From Norana najaformis (lineage: Eukaryota; Annelida; Clitellata; Crassiclitellata; Hormogastridae): DNA of 64,000 nucleotides. The stretch is taken from NCBI GenBank assembly GCA_964023275.1, contig OZ029914.1, positions 44,628,937 through 44,692,936 of the forward strand. The letters run 5' to 3'. A model generated the notes under the pieces. That model worked only from the letters and a program-made list of their open reading frames with translations. It did not search any database and was not told where the DNA came from. Positions 23,216 through 34,442 of the stretch are shown piece by piece. Made by a program: the position numbers and the translations under genes. Numbering within the stretch: the first letter of the stretch is position 1; every line of letters starts with the position of its first letter.

Positions 23216-24480
23216 TTCAACTGATGATCATAGGCTTTTTATAAATGGTGAACAGATTAGCTTTCCTCATGTGTCCTCATATTTGCCACAGTCGGTGGAC
23301 GTTTATTGTCTTTTTATGATTAAAATATAAGCGGCAACAGTGTAAGCTCTTTGCAAAACATACGATTCAACCTAACCCTTATACTCTGTCAATAGTTCTC
23401 GAGCCATATGTGCATAGCGATGTAATCTAGAAAGCTGGAGGTTTTATTGTCTAACCTTTGGACTCGCTGTGACAGCGTATTTACCATCGGTTGATAAGAC
23501 GGCTCCGATGTGGTCTGTTATGCCCAGCATATCTGGAATTTCTCCAGACTTTATCCTGTTGCATGTTGATCAATCTAATGAAAGCATAGTTCAGCGTTGA
23601 AAAGATACAGAAATTGTTTGAGCCAGTTTGAGCAGTCAAGCTGGAGCAGAAGAAAGGACAACCATTCTCTACTCGTGGCCTCCTTGCAAAGTGACAGTTA
23701 CAGCATATTTCCTTCATCATTTTTGCTCCATTGGCTGAAGCCAATATAAGACAAGAGGAATCCAACACATATAAAGAAAAAATTGTTACATTGTTAACTA
23801 TTTTCTAATTATGAGACTTTGACGCTTTCAACGAATGCAGTTTTTACTACTATGAAGGATGTATATTTACCTGCAGAAAGATTTTGTTCAACACTAAACC
23901 ATGTGCTAAAGAGTCAATATTTCCTTAAAGGGGCTTTTTGCCCCAGCTAATCCTAAGCACTTCCAAAATCGTGTTAGAAAGTCCTCCAGGGAAATGCCAA
24001 TTCACATGGTTACAAGAAATACAATCTTTGCTGATTTCCCGTAGGCATAACCGGCTCTGCGACGAACACTGTAGTTCCTCTGATAGGGGGATTCAATAAC
24101 TGATGCTCAGACCAGAATTTTTGCCTTCTAAGCTAATGCTGGATTATCTATGAATTATATTTAGTAATACTGTAGGTTGTACCTGGTCGCGTGACGTAGA
24201 TTAGCATGGAATGAATTTTTGTCTGACAGAACCTCGAGAAAGAGTTGAACTTGAAACTTGACTTACATTTATGTTTTAGCGATATTAAAATAAGTAAAAT
24301 CAACTAGATTTGGAATACCACATTTGGTCAGATAGATTGTGAGTCGACACAAGTACTACAGTAACTTAATCATTACCTTATTAGTAATTCGTAGGAGAGT
24401 CCTTTTAAGTGTTCATATTACATTTCGGAATGGATGAGTGGGTTGTTGCAGCGTACTTGTAAGTTATTTAGCCCAGTAAC
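23216..24480. other. Intergenic flank upstream of SDR gene 2
   Basis: No gene. The right part (about 23,860-24,480) is related to the flank at about 54,400-54,830 and to 33,700-33,960 (shared TTCAACACTAAAC, CGACGAACACTGTAGT and TTTCGGAATGGAT segments), so the flank was copied with the genes. Confidence 0.6.
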
Positions 24481-24760
24481 GTTCTTATTTTTCCGGGGTT
24501 CTCATGCTGGAAGCGCCTCTAAGTAGCTTGTTTAGTAATAAGCGCTATATAAGTCACCAAAATACAACACCACGCGGATCTGGGTTTCATGCGACGTTTG
24601 CGAGTTATTGTATGTATTCTAAGGTATTTGGTTGAACTTGGCAGATGGAGTACGAGTCGCAAGGCAGTAGGCAAGAAAGATTGAAGTTTGCTGTGTAAGT
24701 ATCGGGATAAACCTGCTAGAATACCGTTACAGTAATCAAGTCGACACATAGCCATAACTG
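24481..24760 (-). mobile_element. CR1/L2-type LINE reverse-transcriptase fragment
   Basis: The minus strand encodes CRLDYCNGILAGLSRYLHSK and later LRLVLHLPSSTKY, the well-known thumb-region signature (RLDYCN..L.GL) of CR1/L2/Jockey-type reverse transcriptases. The frame then runs into array flank sequence (the part shared with 33,960-34,010). A LINE-type tail (AGCGCTTATTACTAAACAAG) lies at 24,481-24,560. It is 5'-truncated and rearranged. Confidence 0.65.
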
Positions 24761-25161
24761 TATATTAATACTAGGCCAAATAATTTAAAAAACCAACATT
24801 CTAATTTAATGTTAAGCTTAATGAAGTATATGCTTTAGCTATTTTTTTAATATTTAGAACATTACACGACTTTTATTAATAGTATTTATAATCAATTACA
24901 CAGATAGTAACATTGCTACAGAAAAAGGCGGTATTCGTACAAGGAAAGATTGTCCTGTTAGTTACATTCCAGTTGTTGTTCATACTGCACGTTTCTTAAG
25001 TAGTTTCGTCTTATCGGCTTTAATTATTTCTCAAGCACAAAGACATCGTATGTGGACAGGCTAAAAAATCTCTGATTTTTTCAAATCCGCTATTTCTAAT
25101 CGTTTCTACACTTTAAAAACTTATAAAGTAAATCATGAGGACGTATTCACGATGACGCCAC
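24761..25161. other. 3' flank of SDR gene 3
   Basis: No gene. From about 24,890 it matches the 3' flanks of gene 4 (30,450-30,715) and gene 8 (50,280-50,535): shared ACAGTAACATTGCTAC and CAAAGACATCGT segments. This shows genes 3, 4 and 8 share an older duplication that includes the flank. Confidence 0.6.
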
Positions 25162-27761
25162 TTATAACAATTTCTTTGAAGCGGCCGGCTTAGGACGTCC
25201 TGATTCGAGCCTTCTTTGAATCCAATCTCCCAGCCATTCGGGAAGCGCCTGGAGAGGAATAAAAAAGTACTTGGCGTCTTTTCCCACTAGATAGCGCGCC
25301 CGAGGAAATCGTCCGAGAAGAGCATGTTCATAAGCATCGACAACATCTGTCAGGGAATCCGAAGCGATCTTCCCCATTAGTTTAAATTCATCTTCTTGGA
25401 CTGAAATTGAAGACAAATATTTGCTTTCTTATCTGCATTGAAACAATAACGGCTTATAGCAATGACTAGTCTACAATTTAAGGATTACCATCACCATCGT
25501 TATTGTTACCATTATTATCGTCTTTGTCATGGTCATCATGATATGTCGGCCAATGTGTATCCACACGTGTGTATCTATCAGTGCAGTGTATATATGGATG
25601 AAGGTGGTCCAAAATGTTTTTGGGTTTGAAGTTCAGTGCTGGAACCCACAATTATACAATCCATCTATTAAAAAGGCTTATATGGTGAAAGTAGAACAAT
25701 CACAAATTTGTCAGACTACAGCACAGGTTGAGAGAAATTGGATCGACTGCGTCTTAGCAGGTGTATAACTATATCAACTATTTGGAGCTCCAAATATTAA
25801 CTCCGGCACTGAAGAAGCTCAGCCCAACGCTGTAATCCGATGCCTTGATGACTGGGAACTGCAAAGAAAGGCCAAGGGTATTCGCTTGGACATGAGGATG
25901 AAGAGCTGAGAATGAGAAAGACTGGTAACACAGAGCATCTTACGGTACTTGAGGTATTCTTCTCCGTATTCAGCTCTTATTTCCGGTGTTGCATTCTTCC
26001 AACTTTCAGCGAAAGTAGCAATAAACCTCTCTAGCGTCATCATTTCGGTTTTGAAAGAACCCGGTTCGATCAGGCTCGTCTTGCAGCCAAAACAATAGAT
26101 TGTACGTCTACAAAAATGAAGCACATTGTACCCTATTTACTGGTGAACTGCACGGAACTGAACGTCTCTTAATTGTGACTTAATCGCAACTTCTGTGCAC
26201 TTCTGGCAGACGATTGAGAAATAAAGATAATAGAGACTAGAATAAAAAAATACATGAGCTGGATTTTTCGTCTGAATTCGACCAAACAAATTGTTACTTC
26301 TACCTGCATTTCGCTAACAAAAAAACTTTAAAAAGTTGAGGAACAATCTTGGAAGTAAGTCTGGAAGTATCTAAAGAGTAGCAGTTCGACTGATTTCAAC
26401 ATCATCAAAGAGAGCAAGAACGTTTTACATCTTATTCTTTCACTTGCATCACGTTTGAAACAAGCGAGGTCCATTCTTTAAATGCAATGCTCATCTTATA
26501 AGACGCCTGCAGGTTCGAGAGTTTTCTTAGACGGTAATTGTGTAGGTTTATAAGCAACTTCTTAACCGTAAAATGCTTACGGCAACAACTCCTGCTTATC
26601 ATCAGATATTGGAGATGAAGGATACCAGAAAATAAAAAAAAACAAATGTTTCGTTTTAAACGAAGGCAATCAGTCTCAACTTGTAACATAGTCAGCTGTT
26701 GTAACATAATTTTGTAGTCACAGTCATACCGAAGTCCATCCGTGAAAGCCTCCACGCCGTATTTGGACACAGAATAAGGTAGCAACACGGTGAATGCGAT
26801 TCGAGCCGCCATACTTGATGTGTTGACTACTCGGCCCTTCTCTTGCTTCACCAAAGGAAGAAACGTCAGCGTGACGTCAATTAGACCCCACAGATTGACG
26901 TCACATTGTTTCCTGTAGTCGTCAACAATGAGCCAATCAGGTGAACCAGCAGTTGTAACAACCCCAGCGTTGTTCAGGACTCCCCAAAGGCCTGAACAAT
27001 TTTATTCGCAAACATTTAGTTCTTCACAGAAATGAAAGTACCAAGGGAATGAGGTTAAAACTGCGGAAAATATGCAATATGCATGTTGTGAAGTATAGCT
27101 TTCGACTGCGATGTCATAGGCTCATCCATCTAGTAGTCTGCAAATGATAGCCAATGTTTAACCTAATCTAAAGGCTTCTATAGCGCCGTCATCATAATCC
27201 CAAGGCATCAGTTGATCGTCGCTTCAAGTCAAAATCGCAGTCAAAAATCATAAACTGACGGAGAAAACGGGTCAAATTCCGATAGGTCAGAGAAACCAGA
27301 AGCCAGGCTACGGTGGGCAAGCAAGTTGGAATAGATGTGTCTTAAGTTAAGACCGAAATGTTATCAAAGAATTGGTGATATGTACTCAAAATATAATATA
27401 ATTTAATCGTAAATAGTCGAAATGATCTCATACCTCTTCCTTCAGGCAATTTTGACTTGACGTAGTTTAAAGCCTTGCGAACGCTTTCTTTCTTAGTGAC
27501 ATCCAAAGAGATGGCATGCAGACGTTTAGAGCAGACCTTCTTCAGTTCCGTTTCTCCCATCTCCGTGAAACATCCGGCAAAGACATGACATCCCAGTTGA
27601 TCCAGTCTCCTCGCTGCCAAGTTTCCAAATCCAGTGTCACATCCGGTCACGAAAATGTAGCGATCTTTGTAGTTGCCAACTCGTGGAATCCGAATGAGGC
27701 GATCCAAGATTTTGTAAATGATGTAAACCGCAATGACGTATACCGTAAACGAACAGAACAT
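25162..27761 (-). CDS. SDR gene 3: retinol dehydrogenase / 17-beta-HSD6-like
   Basis: Exons on minus: 27,761-27,434, 26,991-26,730, 26,107-25,944 and 25,400-25,162, giving 330 aa with phases 1, 2 and 1. The first real ATG is at 27,761 (MFCSFTVY); the codon three upstream in frame is TTG, not a start. Anchor residues are 2-19, TGCDTGFG 39-46, NNAG 116-119, catalytic Asn142, Ser169 (NTSS), Tyr182 and Lys186 (YSVSK). The exon-3 loop is SFKTEMMTLERF, and exon 4 ends SGRPKPAASKKLL. Exon 2 shares the MAARIAFTV stretch with gene 4. Exon 1 resembles that of gene 7, where the large block duplication begins. Intact. Confidence 0.87.
27165..27360 (+). repeat. Copy of repeat R1 in intron 1 of SDR gene 3
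   Basis: CTAATCTAAAGGCTTCTATA, then GCGCCGTCATCATAATCC, GCATCAGTTGATCGTCG and TACGGTGGGCAAGCAAGTTG give a full R1 match. It is not seen at the paralogous position in gene 7. Confidence 0.7.
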
Positions 27762-29470
27762 TTTAATCAAGTTTTCCCTTAAATTATTCGAAATTGAGTA
27801 GCACGCAAAATACGTTCGTTTCTGTGCAGCATTCAGATTTTACACAGTGTCTTACATTCGCCTCTACATTAGTTTTTAATATTGATTCTACTTCAAGGTT
27901 TACTTCCTTCGTCCCGGGACAAAGACGTAGGCTTACAGACTACGTGTTGCCACAATGACCCACTTTATATGTTGACGCTAAAAACATATTGTAGAATCAA
28001 TAATGGATGGTAAGCTGCTGTCAACAACAGTGGCCTGTGAAACTTAGACACTGCCGTCTGACAGTGCATGGCCTATTCACATGAGAATGTTTTAAGAGAA
28101 GTTTATGTCCAAGCTATTTTGGGCGAGGTCTATACTGTGATGAGACCGAACTGGCAGGTTTCAAGAGCACTAGTTGTATCACTGATGAACATTTCCGTAC
28201 ACACGGAATTGATCGGATTAGCTTCTGGTGAATTTCTCTGTGAAGGTTTATCAATTTTGTCTTAAATTACGAGCTTTTACATTGTTTACAAAAATATAGC
28301 ATAATGCATGTAGTAACAATTAAAACTGTTGTTGATTGCTCCACCATATGATAGTTTGTTTTGTATAGGCTGTGCAATAATAGGTTATTTTTGTTAACTC
28401 TCAACAAGGGTGTCCACACACAGATCCGATCTGACAGGACAAGCGGATTGGGTTGGTTCGACGTGTACATTGCCAGTTTTTGTCAGGATAATCTAATCTA
28501 ATCCAATGACTTCTGCAGCGCCGTTATCATACTGCCAAAGGCATCAATCGATGGTCGCTTCCAGTCAAAATCACAGTCCAAAATCATAATCCGTTGGAGA
28601 AGCCGGGTCGAATTCCGATAGGTCAGAGAAACCAGAAGTTAGGATGAGGTGGGTAATCAAGCTGTAACAGATGATTGTGTGGCCGATCGATTGAAATTTC
28701 TCCATTCTGAATCTCACTCTGATCGGTCAGACACCAGTTTATTGCGAAAATAGCTGCTTGAAGTAGGTCGTGACGTCACGCAATGCTGTTGTTATGGATG
28801 TAAACATGATCGCTGATAACAGTCGGGACACGGAAAAAGAAATTTGTGTATAGTACTATGGAAAGGCAAGCCTTGTCTGTATTCATTAAGTGGGAAGGGT
28901 TACAGCAGTGGAAACATGCAACGACAGTGGGCTTATCGCTTTTGTTATCTTAGAGTCCGCAATTGCCATTAACACATTCTGCGAAATCGTTCATTTAGAT
29001 CACTGTTAATTTCTAAAACCTGTGTTTACCGCCAAAACATTCAGACTGCATATAAGGTAGTTGCTTTTTAAGCATGATATTCCACTGCATCAATAACACA
29101 ATTTAATGCTATCATATGTAATTTTGACTTCAGAAGAAAGCTCTAACAGATGGTAGGACGAAGTGGGGAGATATGCTGTGTCGGTGTGGGTGTGTCTCTT
29201 ATGCCTTCAGTGGCTAGCAACGCATTACAATGTTAAGCAGAACAAACTAATAGGACCAATTAGGATGTTTTGGACTCTCACTCTAGTTGAAGCTGGAGTT
29301 GAGAAATAATTTGAAGGCGCTGCAATCACGATTTCATTTACACAGATCGCCTCAGGTTACACTACTAAAAATATCACCAATATATTACTACTAATAATTT
29401 AGGTATGTGTAATACCAACTACAGTAACATTGATAGAAAAGCTACAAGTAGTATGAATGCTAGTAGGGTC
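27762..29470. other. 5' flank of SDR gene 3, duplicated at 47,561-49,280
   Basis: No gene. It is nearly collinear with 47,561-49,280. It contains an R1 copy at about 28,488-28,680. Short frames (28,068-28,265, 28,267-28,470) lack any domain. Confidence 0.6.
28488..28680 (+). repeat. Copy of dispersed repeat R1
   Basis: ATAATCTAATCTAATCCAAT, then GCAGCGCCGTTATCATAC, GGCATCAATCGATGGTCGC and GTTGGAGAAGCCGGG. Its duplicate is at 48,297-48,480. Confidence 0.75.
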
Positions 29471-29477
29471 TACTAAA

Positions 29478-29625
29478 TATATAGAGCGCTCGGCTTGTAA
29501 GGCGGAAAGCCAAATCCGAGACTGTTACTGTGTAGGGACCTTGAGCAAGTCCTTCACTCACAATTGATCGGTGCCATCGATTGATGCTAAGTCATTAGAT
29601 AGTGGCGTCTAATAAATGCAGAAAT
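29478..29625 (+). mobile_element. tRNA-derived SINE-like element
   Basis: A head starting GAGCGCTCGGCTTGTAAGGC is followed by GTGTAGGGACCTTGAGCAAG and TCCTTCACTCAC, the conserved core of many invertebrate tRNA-SINEs, then CATCGATTGATGC. Its duplicate is at 49,285-49,425. Confidence 0.6.
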
Positions 29626-29765
29626 AATAGTTTTGCCAAGCTGATGCGATTAGTGATGCCAAAACACGTACCAGACTGATAATTAAATTAATAATAGGCC
29701 AATTACTAATTCCAAAGATAATAGCATATTCACATTTATTTCAGTTTTATGATAATCGATCAAAT

Positions 29766-30388
29766 GCTAGAGGCTAACCAATGAAAAGATCACATATAGG
29801 CTAACCTGGGGTGAATTTTTCACCCCACACTATTTGAGGCGTCTAACATAGAATTACACCATGTTCAGTGAACAGCGGTAATTGTACCAAGTTCAACATA
29901 AAATTGCAAAACTAAGAAACCTAAATAATGTCAACTGTCATCAAAATCATCGAAGCTACAGTCATCCTCAGACGAAACATCATCAGTGACAAGGCCTCCA
30001 TCAGCGTCGCTCGATAAATCGTTACCTGTAACACTGTCCTCGCGACCATAATCGATTTCAACATTATCTAGCTCCGACACATCGCTACTGTCATCACACT
30101 CTACATTATCATCATCGTTGTCATCACTGTCAATCCATTATGATATCAATTTACTAGCATTTGCGGTAGATAGCCTTCAAGACATCTTACACCCTAATTA
30201 TCAAAAAATGACCAAGGTGTGACGTCAGTTTCTTGGTCACGTGACCATGTAAAAAATATGTAAAACAAAAATATTAAATCAGGCAAAAATCATCTAGGCA
30301 TGGCATAGCTACAAAGCTGTAAAACACTGCAGCACAAATACTAACAGTGGGGAGACAAATTCACCCCAGGTTAGCCTCTAAGGGTTAA
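29766..30388 (-). mobile_element. Non-autonomous piggyBac-like element, copy 1 (ORF broken)
   Basis: The right end reads TTAGCCTCTAAGGG followed by TTAA (30,385-30,388), the piggyBac target site. The inner inverted repeat TAACCTGGGGTGAATT is at about 29,801-29,817 and, reversed, about 30,357-30,373. The minus strand carries an acidic Asp/Ser-rich reading frame of about 90 codons like the N-terminal tail of piggyBac transposases, with an in-frame stop where copy 2 has Glu (LIS-stop-WID). The left outer end has lost several bases compared with copy 2 (49,567-50,214). No catalytic part is present. The class is inferred from TTAA, ends and acidity. Confidence 0.55.
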
Positions 30389-30718
30389 ACGTCGGTCTAT
30401 AGCTATAATATGAGAGCGATTCACAGCCTTTACTGTGAGTATATATAAGCGACTACACAGACAGTAACATTGCTACAAAAAGAGGCGTTATTAGAACAAG
30501 GAAAGATTGTGCTGGTAGGTTTATTCCATTTGTCGTTCATGTTGCAAGTTGCTCAAATAGTTCCGTCTGGTCGTCTTTAATATATTTCTCAAACATAAAG
30601 ACATCGTGTGAAGACATGCTCAGAAAATCTCTGATATTTCAAATCCTCTATTTCAAATTTTTTCTATACCTTAAAACCTTATAAAGTCAATGACGAGGAC
30701 ATCTTCATGACGATGTCT

Positions 30719-33385
30719 CTATTTCTTTAAAGCGGCTGGCAAAGGGCGACCTGATGCGAGCCTTCTGAGAATCCAGTCTCCCAGCCATTCAGGAAGCGCC
30801 TGGAGAGGAATAAAAATGTACTTGGCGTCTTTTCCCACTAGGTAACGCGCCCGAGGAAATCGTCCGAGAAGAGCATGTTCATAAGCATCGACAACATCTG
30901 TCAGGGAATCCGAAGCTAACTGCATCAAAAGTTTAAATTCGTTTTCGTGCACTGAAATCGAAAGCAAAGAACGTGCTATCGAGACAATTAAGAACGTAAG
31001 AAATATACCTCTTACTAGTCTACATTTTTCTGGTGTGTATCCACCGTCATTGTTGTTGCCATTATCAATTAGGGCCGTCATTTTTCACCCGGAGTTCCAG
31101 GTCTTTGAAGGAACAAAGACACCTTCGGGCATGGAGTTTTCGTTTTAGTCAACAGATAACTCTACTATACAGCAAAGCTACTTCCAGGCAAAGCTATAAG
31201 AAAAGGAACTTTCAAGCCTGGTCTTCAACTCAGAGTTGTGGAACAAGTCTGGAATTATTTGGGTGCATAAGTAAGCTGAATTTTTGTTTCTTTATTATTT
31301 TTCGCATATCAAACAGTTTGGAAAGGCAAAGATAACACACATACTTCACTTGGCTGAGGCTCACATGACAATATCAACTTGACGACAGAACACAACCTTT
31401 ACTCTCGGACATGCGTGAATATTCATTTACCAAACAACAAAGGATGAAGAGCGTTTGTTGTTTAAGACTGAAAACAAAGATAAAGCTTCTTACGGTACTT
31501 GCAGTATTCTTCTCCGTATTCAGCTTTTAATTCTGGTGCAGTATTCTTCCAAATTTCAGCGATATCAGCAATGATCTTCTCATCTGACAATATTCCTGTA
31601 TTGAAAGCGCCCGGTTCGATGAGACTTGTTTTGCACCCAAAGTAGTAGATTGTACGCCTAGAAAAATTAAGTTCGTGGTATTTGACGTATTTACTGGTGA
31701 ACCGCAAAAAAAATACAGATCTCTTAGTCGTAAATTTATCCCCATTCTATGCATATCCTGTAAATGATTTAAAAAAGGCAGATAAGAGAGAATATAATAG
31801 AATACGTGAACTGGATTATTTACCTGGTGAGGTTAGTTTTATTAATTGTATATTTTCACAAGCACTCCAGACCGACATATACAATTGAGAGGAGTCTGTA
31901 AGTTGACTCAGAAAGCATAACATATTGTAATCATCTGAGGCTTATGGTAAATAGAAAGATTATAGTAGACAGGTAGGGAGATTAATTCAGAGAATAGATT
32001 TTGCAAGATGATAGTGCAAGCAAACAGTTAAAAACAGTGAAAATGTTGGCCTTGTTTTCCATCAACCGTAGACAAACGAGAAATAAGTAATGACTGAACT
32101 GATTGCTGCAATGTTAAAGAAAGTTAGGACGTTTTTAATCATCTTATTCCTTCACTTGCATTACAGTCCAAACAAGCTAGACCTGCAATTTCTGTGAAGT
32201 TGACTTAAATAGATAGGCTACGTCCCTAAACTGTTTGTGTGAGGCGGGACCGCTTGACTGAGGCCAGATAACCGAGCCACTGAGCGCTCGCCTCGTAGTG
32301 CAGATTCGAGGCTACCCTGAAATGGTTACAGTGTATTGCATTTGAGCATGTTCTTAGCAATCATTACCGCAACTGACTGTTGCTTGTCACCAGATATTGG
32401 TGATGTAGAAGAACAAAAACTTAAATAAAAAACAAGTAAATGTTCGTTTCTATAGCGGTAATCAATCCCATATTGCAACACAGCAATGTTCTACAATTTG
32501 TAATTACTGTAGGTCATACCGAAGTCCATCCGTGAAAGCCTCCACGCCGTATTTGGACACAGAATAAGGTAGGAACACGGTGAATGCGATTCGAGCCGCC
32601 ATACTTGATGTGTTGACTACTCGGCCCTTCTCTTGCTTCACCAAAGGAAGAAACGTCAGCGTGACGTCAATTAGACCCCACAGATTCACGTCACATAGTT
32701 TTCTGTAGTCGTCAACAGTGAGCCAATCAGGTGAACCGAAAGCTGTACCAACGCCAGCGTTGTTCAGGACTCCCCAAAGGCCTAAATAATTTTAATCAGG
32801 AAGTTTACTTCTGTGAGAAAAGAATGCCCACATCAATGCAAAGTGTTTGAGATTAAAAAGGCAGAAAATATAGTCTGCATGCAATAATTTGCAACATTAG
32901 GTATAGCTTCAGTCTACGATGTCATAGGCTCATTGATATCTGTAGAGCTCAAAAGTAGTCTGTAAGTAATAGACAATGTAAAATTCTAATCTCTTAGTGA
33001 GAACATTAGTGAGAACATAACATCAGTTAAGCATAACAGGTCGAAATTAGCCCATACCTCTGCCTTCAGGGAGTTTTGACTTGACATATTTGAGTGCATT
33101 GCGAACGCTGTCTTTCTTCGTGACATCCAAAGAAATGGCGTGCAAACGTTTAGAGCAGACCTTCTTCAGCTCCGTTTCGCCCTTCTCCGTTAAGCAACCG
33201 CCAAAGACGTGACATCCCAGTTGATCCAGTCTCTTCGCTATCAAGTTCCCAAATCCAGTGTCACATCCGGTCACGAGAATATAGCGATCCGGGTATTTTC
33301 CAACTCGAGGGATCCGAATGAGGCGATCCAAGATTTTATAAATGATGAAAAACGCAATGATACATAGCGTAAAAGAACAGAACAT
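30719..33385 (-). CDS. SDR gene 4: retinol dehydrogenase / 17-beta-HSD6-like
   Basis: Exons on minus: 33,385-33,058, 32,781-32,520, 31,657-31,494 and 30,951-30,719 (TAG), giving 328 aa with phases 1, 2 and 1. The ATG is at 33,385 (context AAAATGTTC); the in-frame codon four upstream is TTG. It has the anchor, TGCDTGFG at 39-46, NNAG at 116-119, Asn142, Ser169, Tyr182 and Lys186. FGGCLTE replaces the usual FAGCLTE, and exon 2 reads AGVGTAFGSPDW where most copies have AGVATSVGSPDW. Exon 3 loop: AFNTGILSDEKI. Exon 4: HENEFKLLMQLASDSLTD. The paralogue in the second block is gene 8 at 50,537-53,205. Intact. Expected ER-membrane NAD(H)-dependent alcohol/ketone oxidoreductase; substrate unknown. Confidence 0.88.
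32255..32370 (+). mobile_element. tRNA-derived SINE-like element in intron 2 of SDR gene 4
   Basis: A head with ACCGAGCCACTGAGCGCTCG and CAGATTCGAGGC (degraded B box) is followed by TTTGAGCATGTTCTTAGCAA. The same insertion is in gene 8 at 52,075-52,195. Confidence 0.55.
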
Positions 33386-34442
33386 TTTATTCGACAAAGG
33401 TTATAGTTTAACTTACTTAAAGATTAAGTAATTTGCAAAATCGTAACAACACAGCCTTCGATATTAAACAAAGTTATGCCCCCTGCATTACTTTATCTTA
33501 GCGTATAATATGGTTCAGAGTTCAGTCGCTTCACCAGGGTACAAAGACGTACAGATCACGTGTTGCATTAGTGACCTACTTCATACGTTGACGCTGTGAA
33601 TTTACTGTAGAATCAATAAAGACGAGTAGGATATGATTGACACGAACTGAAGAAGCTAAACAAACATTGACTATATTGGTGCATATTTGATGTACGAATT
33701 ATCGGCTAGAACCGGTTTTGTGACGAACACTGTAGTCCATCTGATGTTGATTCAGGAAATGCTGCTCATACCAGAATTCTGACTTCTAAAGGATTCATAT
33801 ATACCCCATTTGGTCAGACAGGTAATGAATCAACATAGATACTACAGTAACTTAATTATTACTTGTTTAATGATTCAAAGGAAAGCCGTTTTAAGTGTTC
33901 ATATTAGATTTCGGAATGGATAACTGCGTTGTCATAACATGTATCTGAGGTATCTAACCCAGTAACACCACGCATCTCTGGGTTTTACGAGACATTTGCA
34001 AGTTACTGCACCGTTGAGATCATTGGACAATAAAATGCGAAGTTCTAATCTTGTAAAAAAAAGTAAAACACTCGTGTCTCTTGTGGAACGTAGGAAGGCG
34101 TTCATTTCCTGGTTTTTTTGGAATTTCGGCTGAAAATTAATGATTTTTAGAGTCCTCAACACGGAGCCAGTGCATCAAGGGGCTTCCCGTTTACTTTCAA
34201 GCTTATGGCGGTAGCAAATTATACTTCTTGGTAGTAGAGGCAGTTGTGCGTGAAAAAGTTGTCCAGAGTCCTAAAAACTACGTAAGCTGATGAACCTATT
34301 GTCCTACCGAACATTTAAGCAAGCAATGGCATAAGATTTTTGCGATGTTAGCAAGTACAGCATCTGAGTAATCTAGTAATCGTTTTGTTATAGGGGTATC
34401 TACAGTAATACTCTGACTAAAACAGAGTTGCTGTCTTAGGAA
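33386..34442. other. Intergenic region between SDR genes 5 and 4
   Basis: No gene. It corresponds to 53,206-55,304 in the second block but lacks about 1.04 kb there (about 53,533-54,578). The breakpoint is near 33,712, just after ATTATCGGCTAGAA. A broken minus-strand frame at 33,932-34,162 has LINE-like residues shared with the duplicate at 54,794-55,024. Confidence 0.6.
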
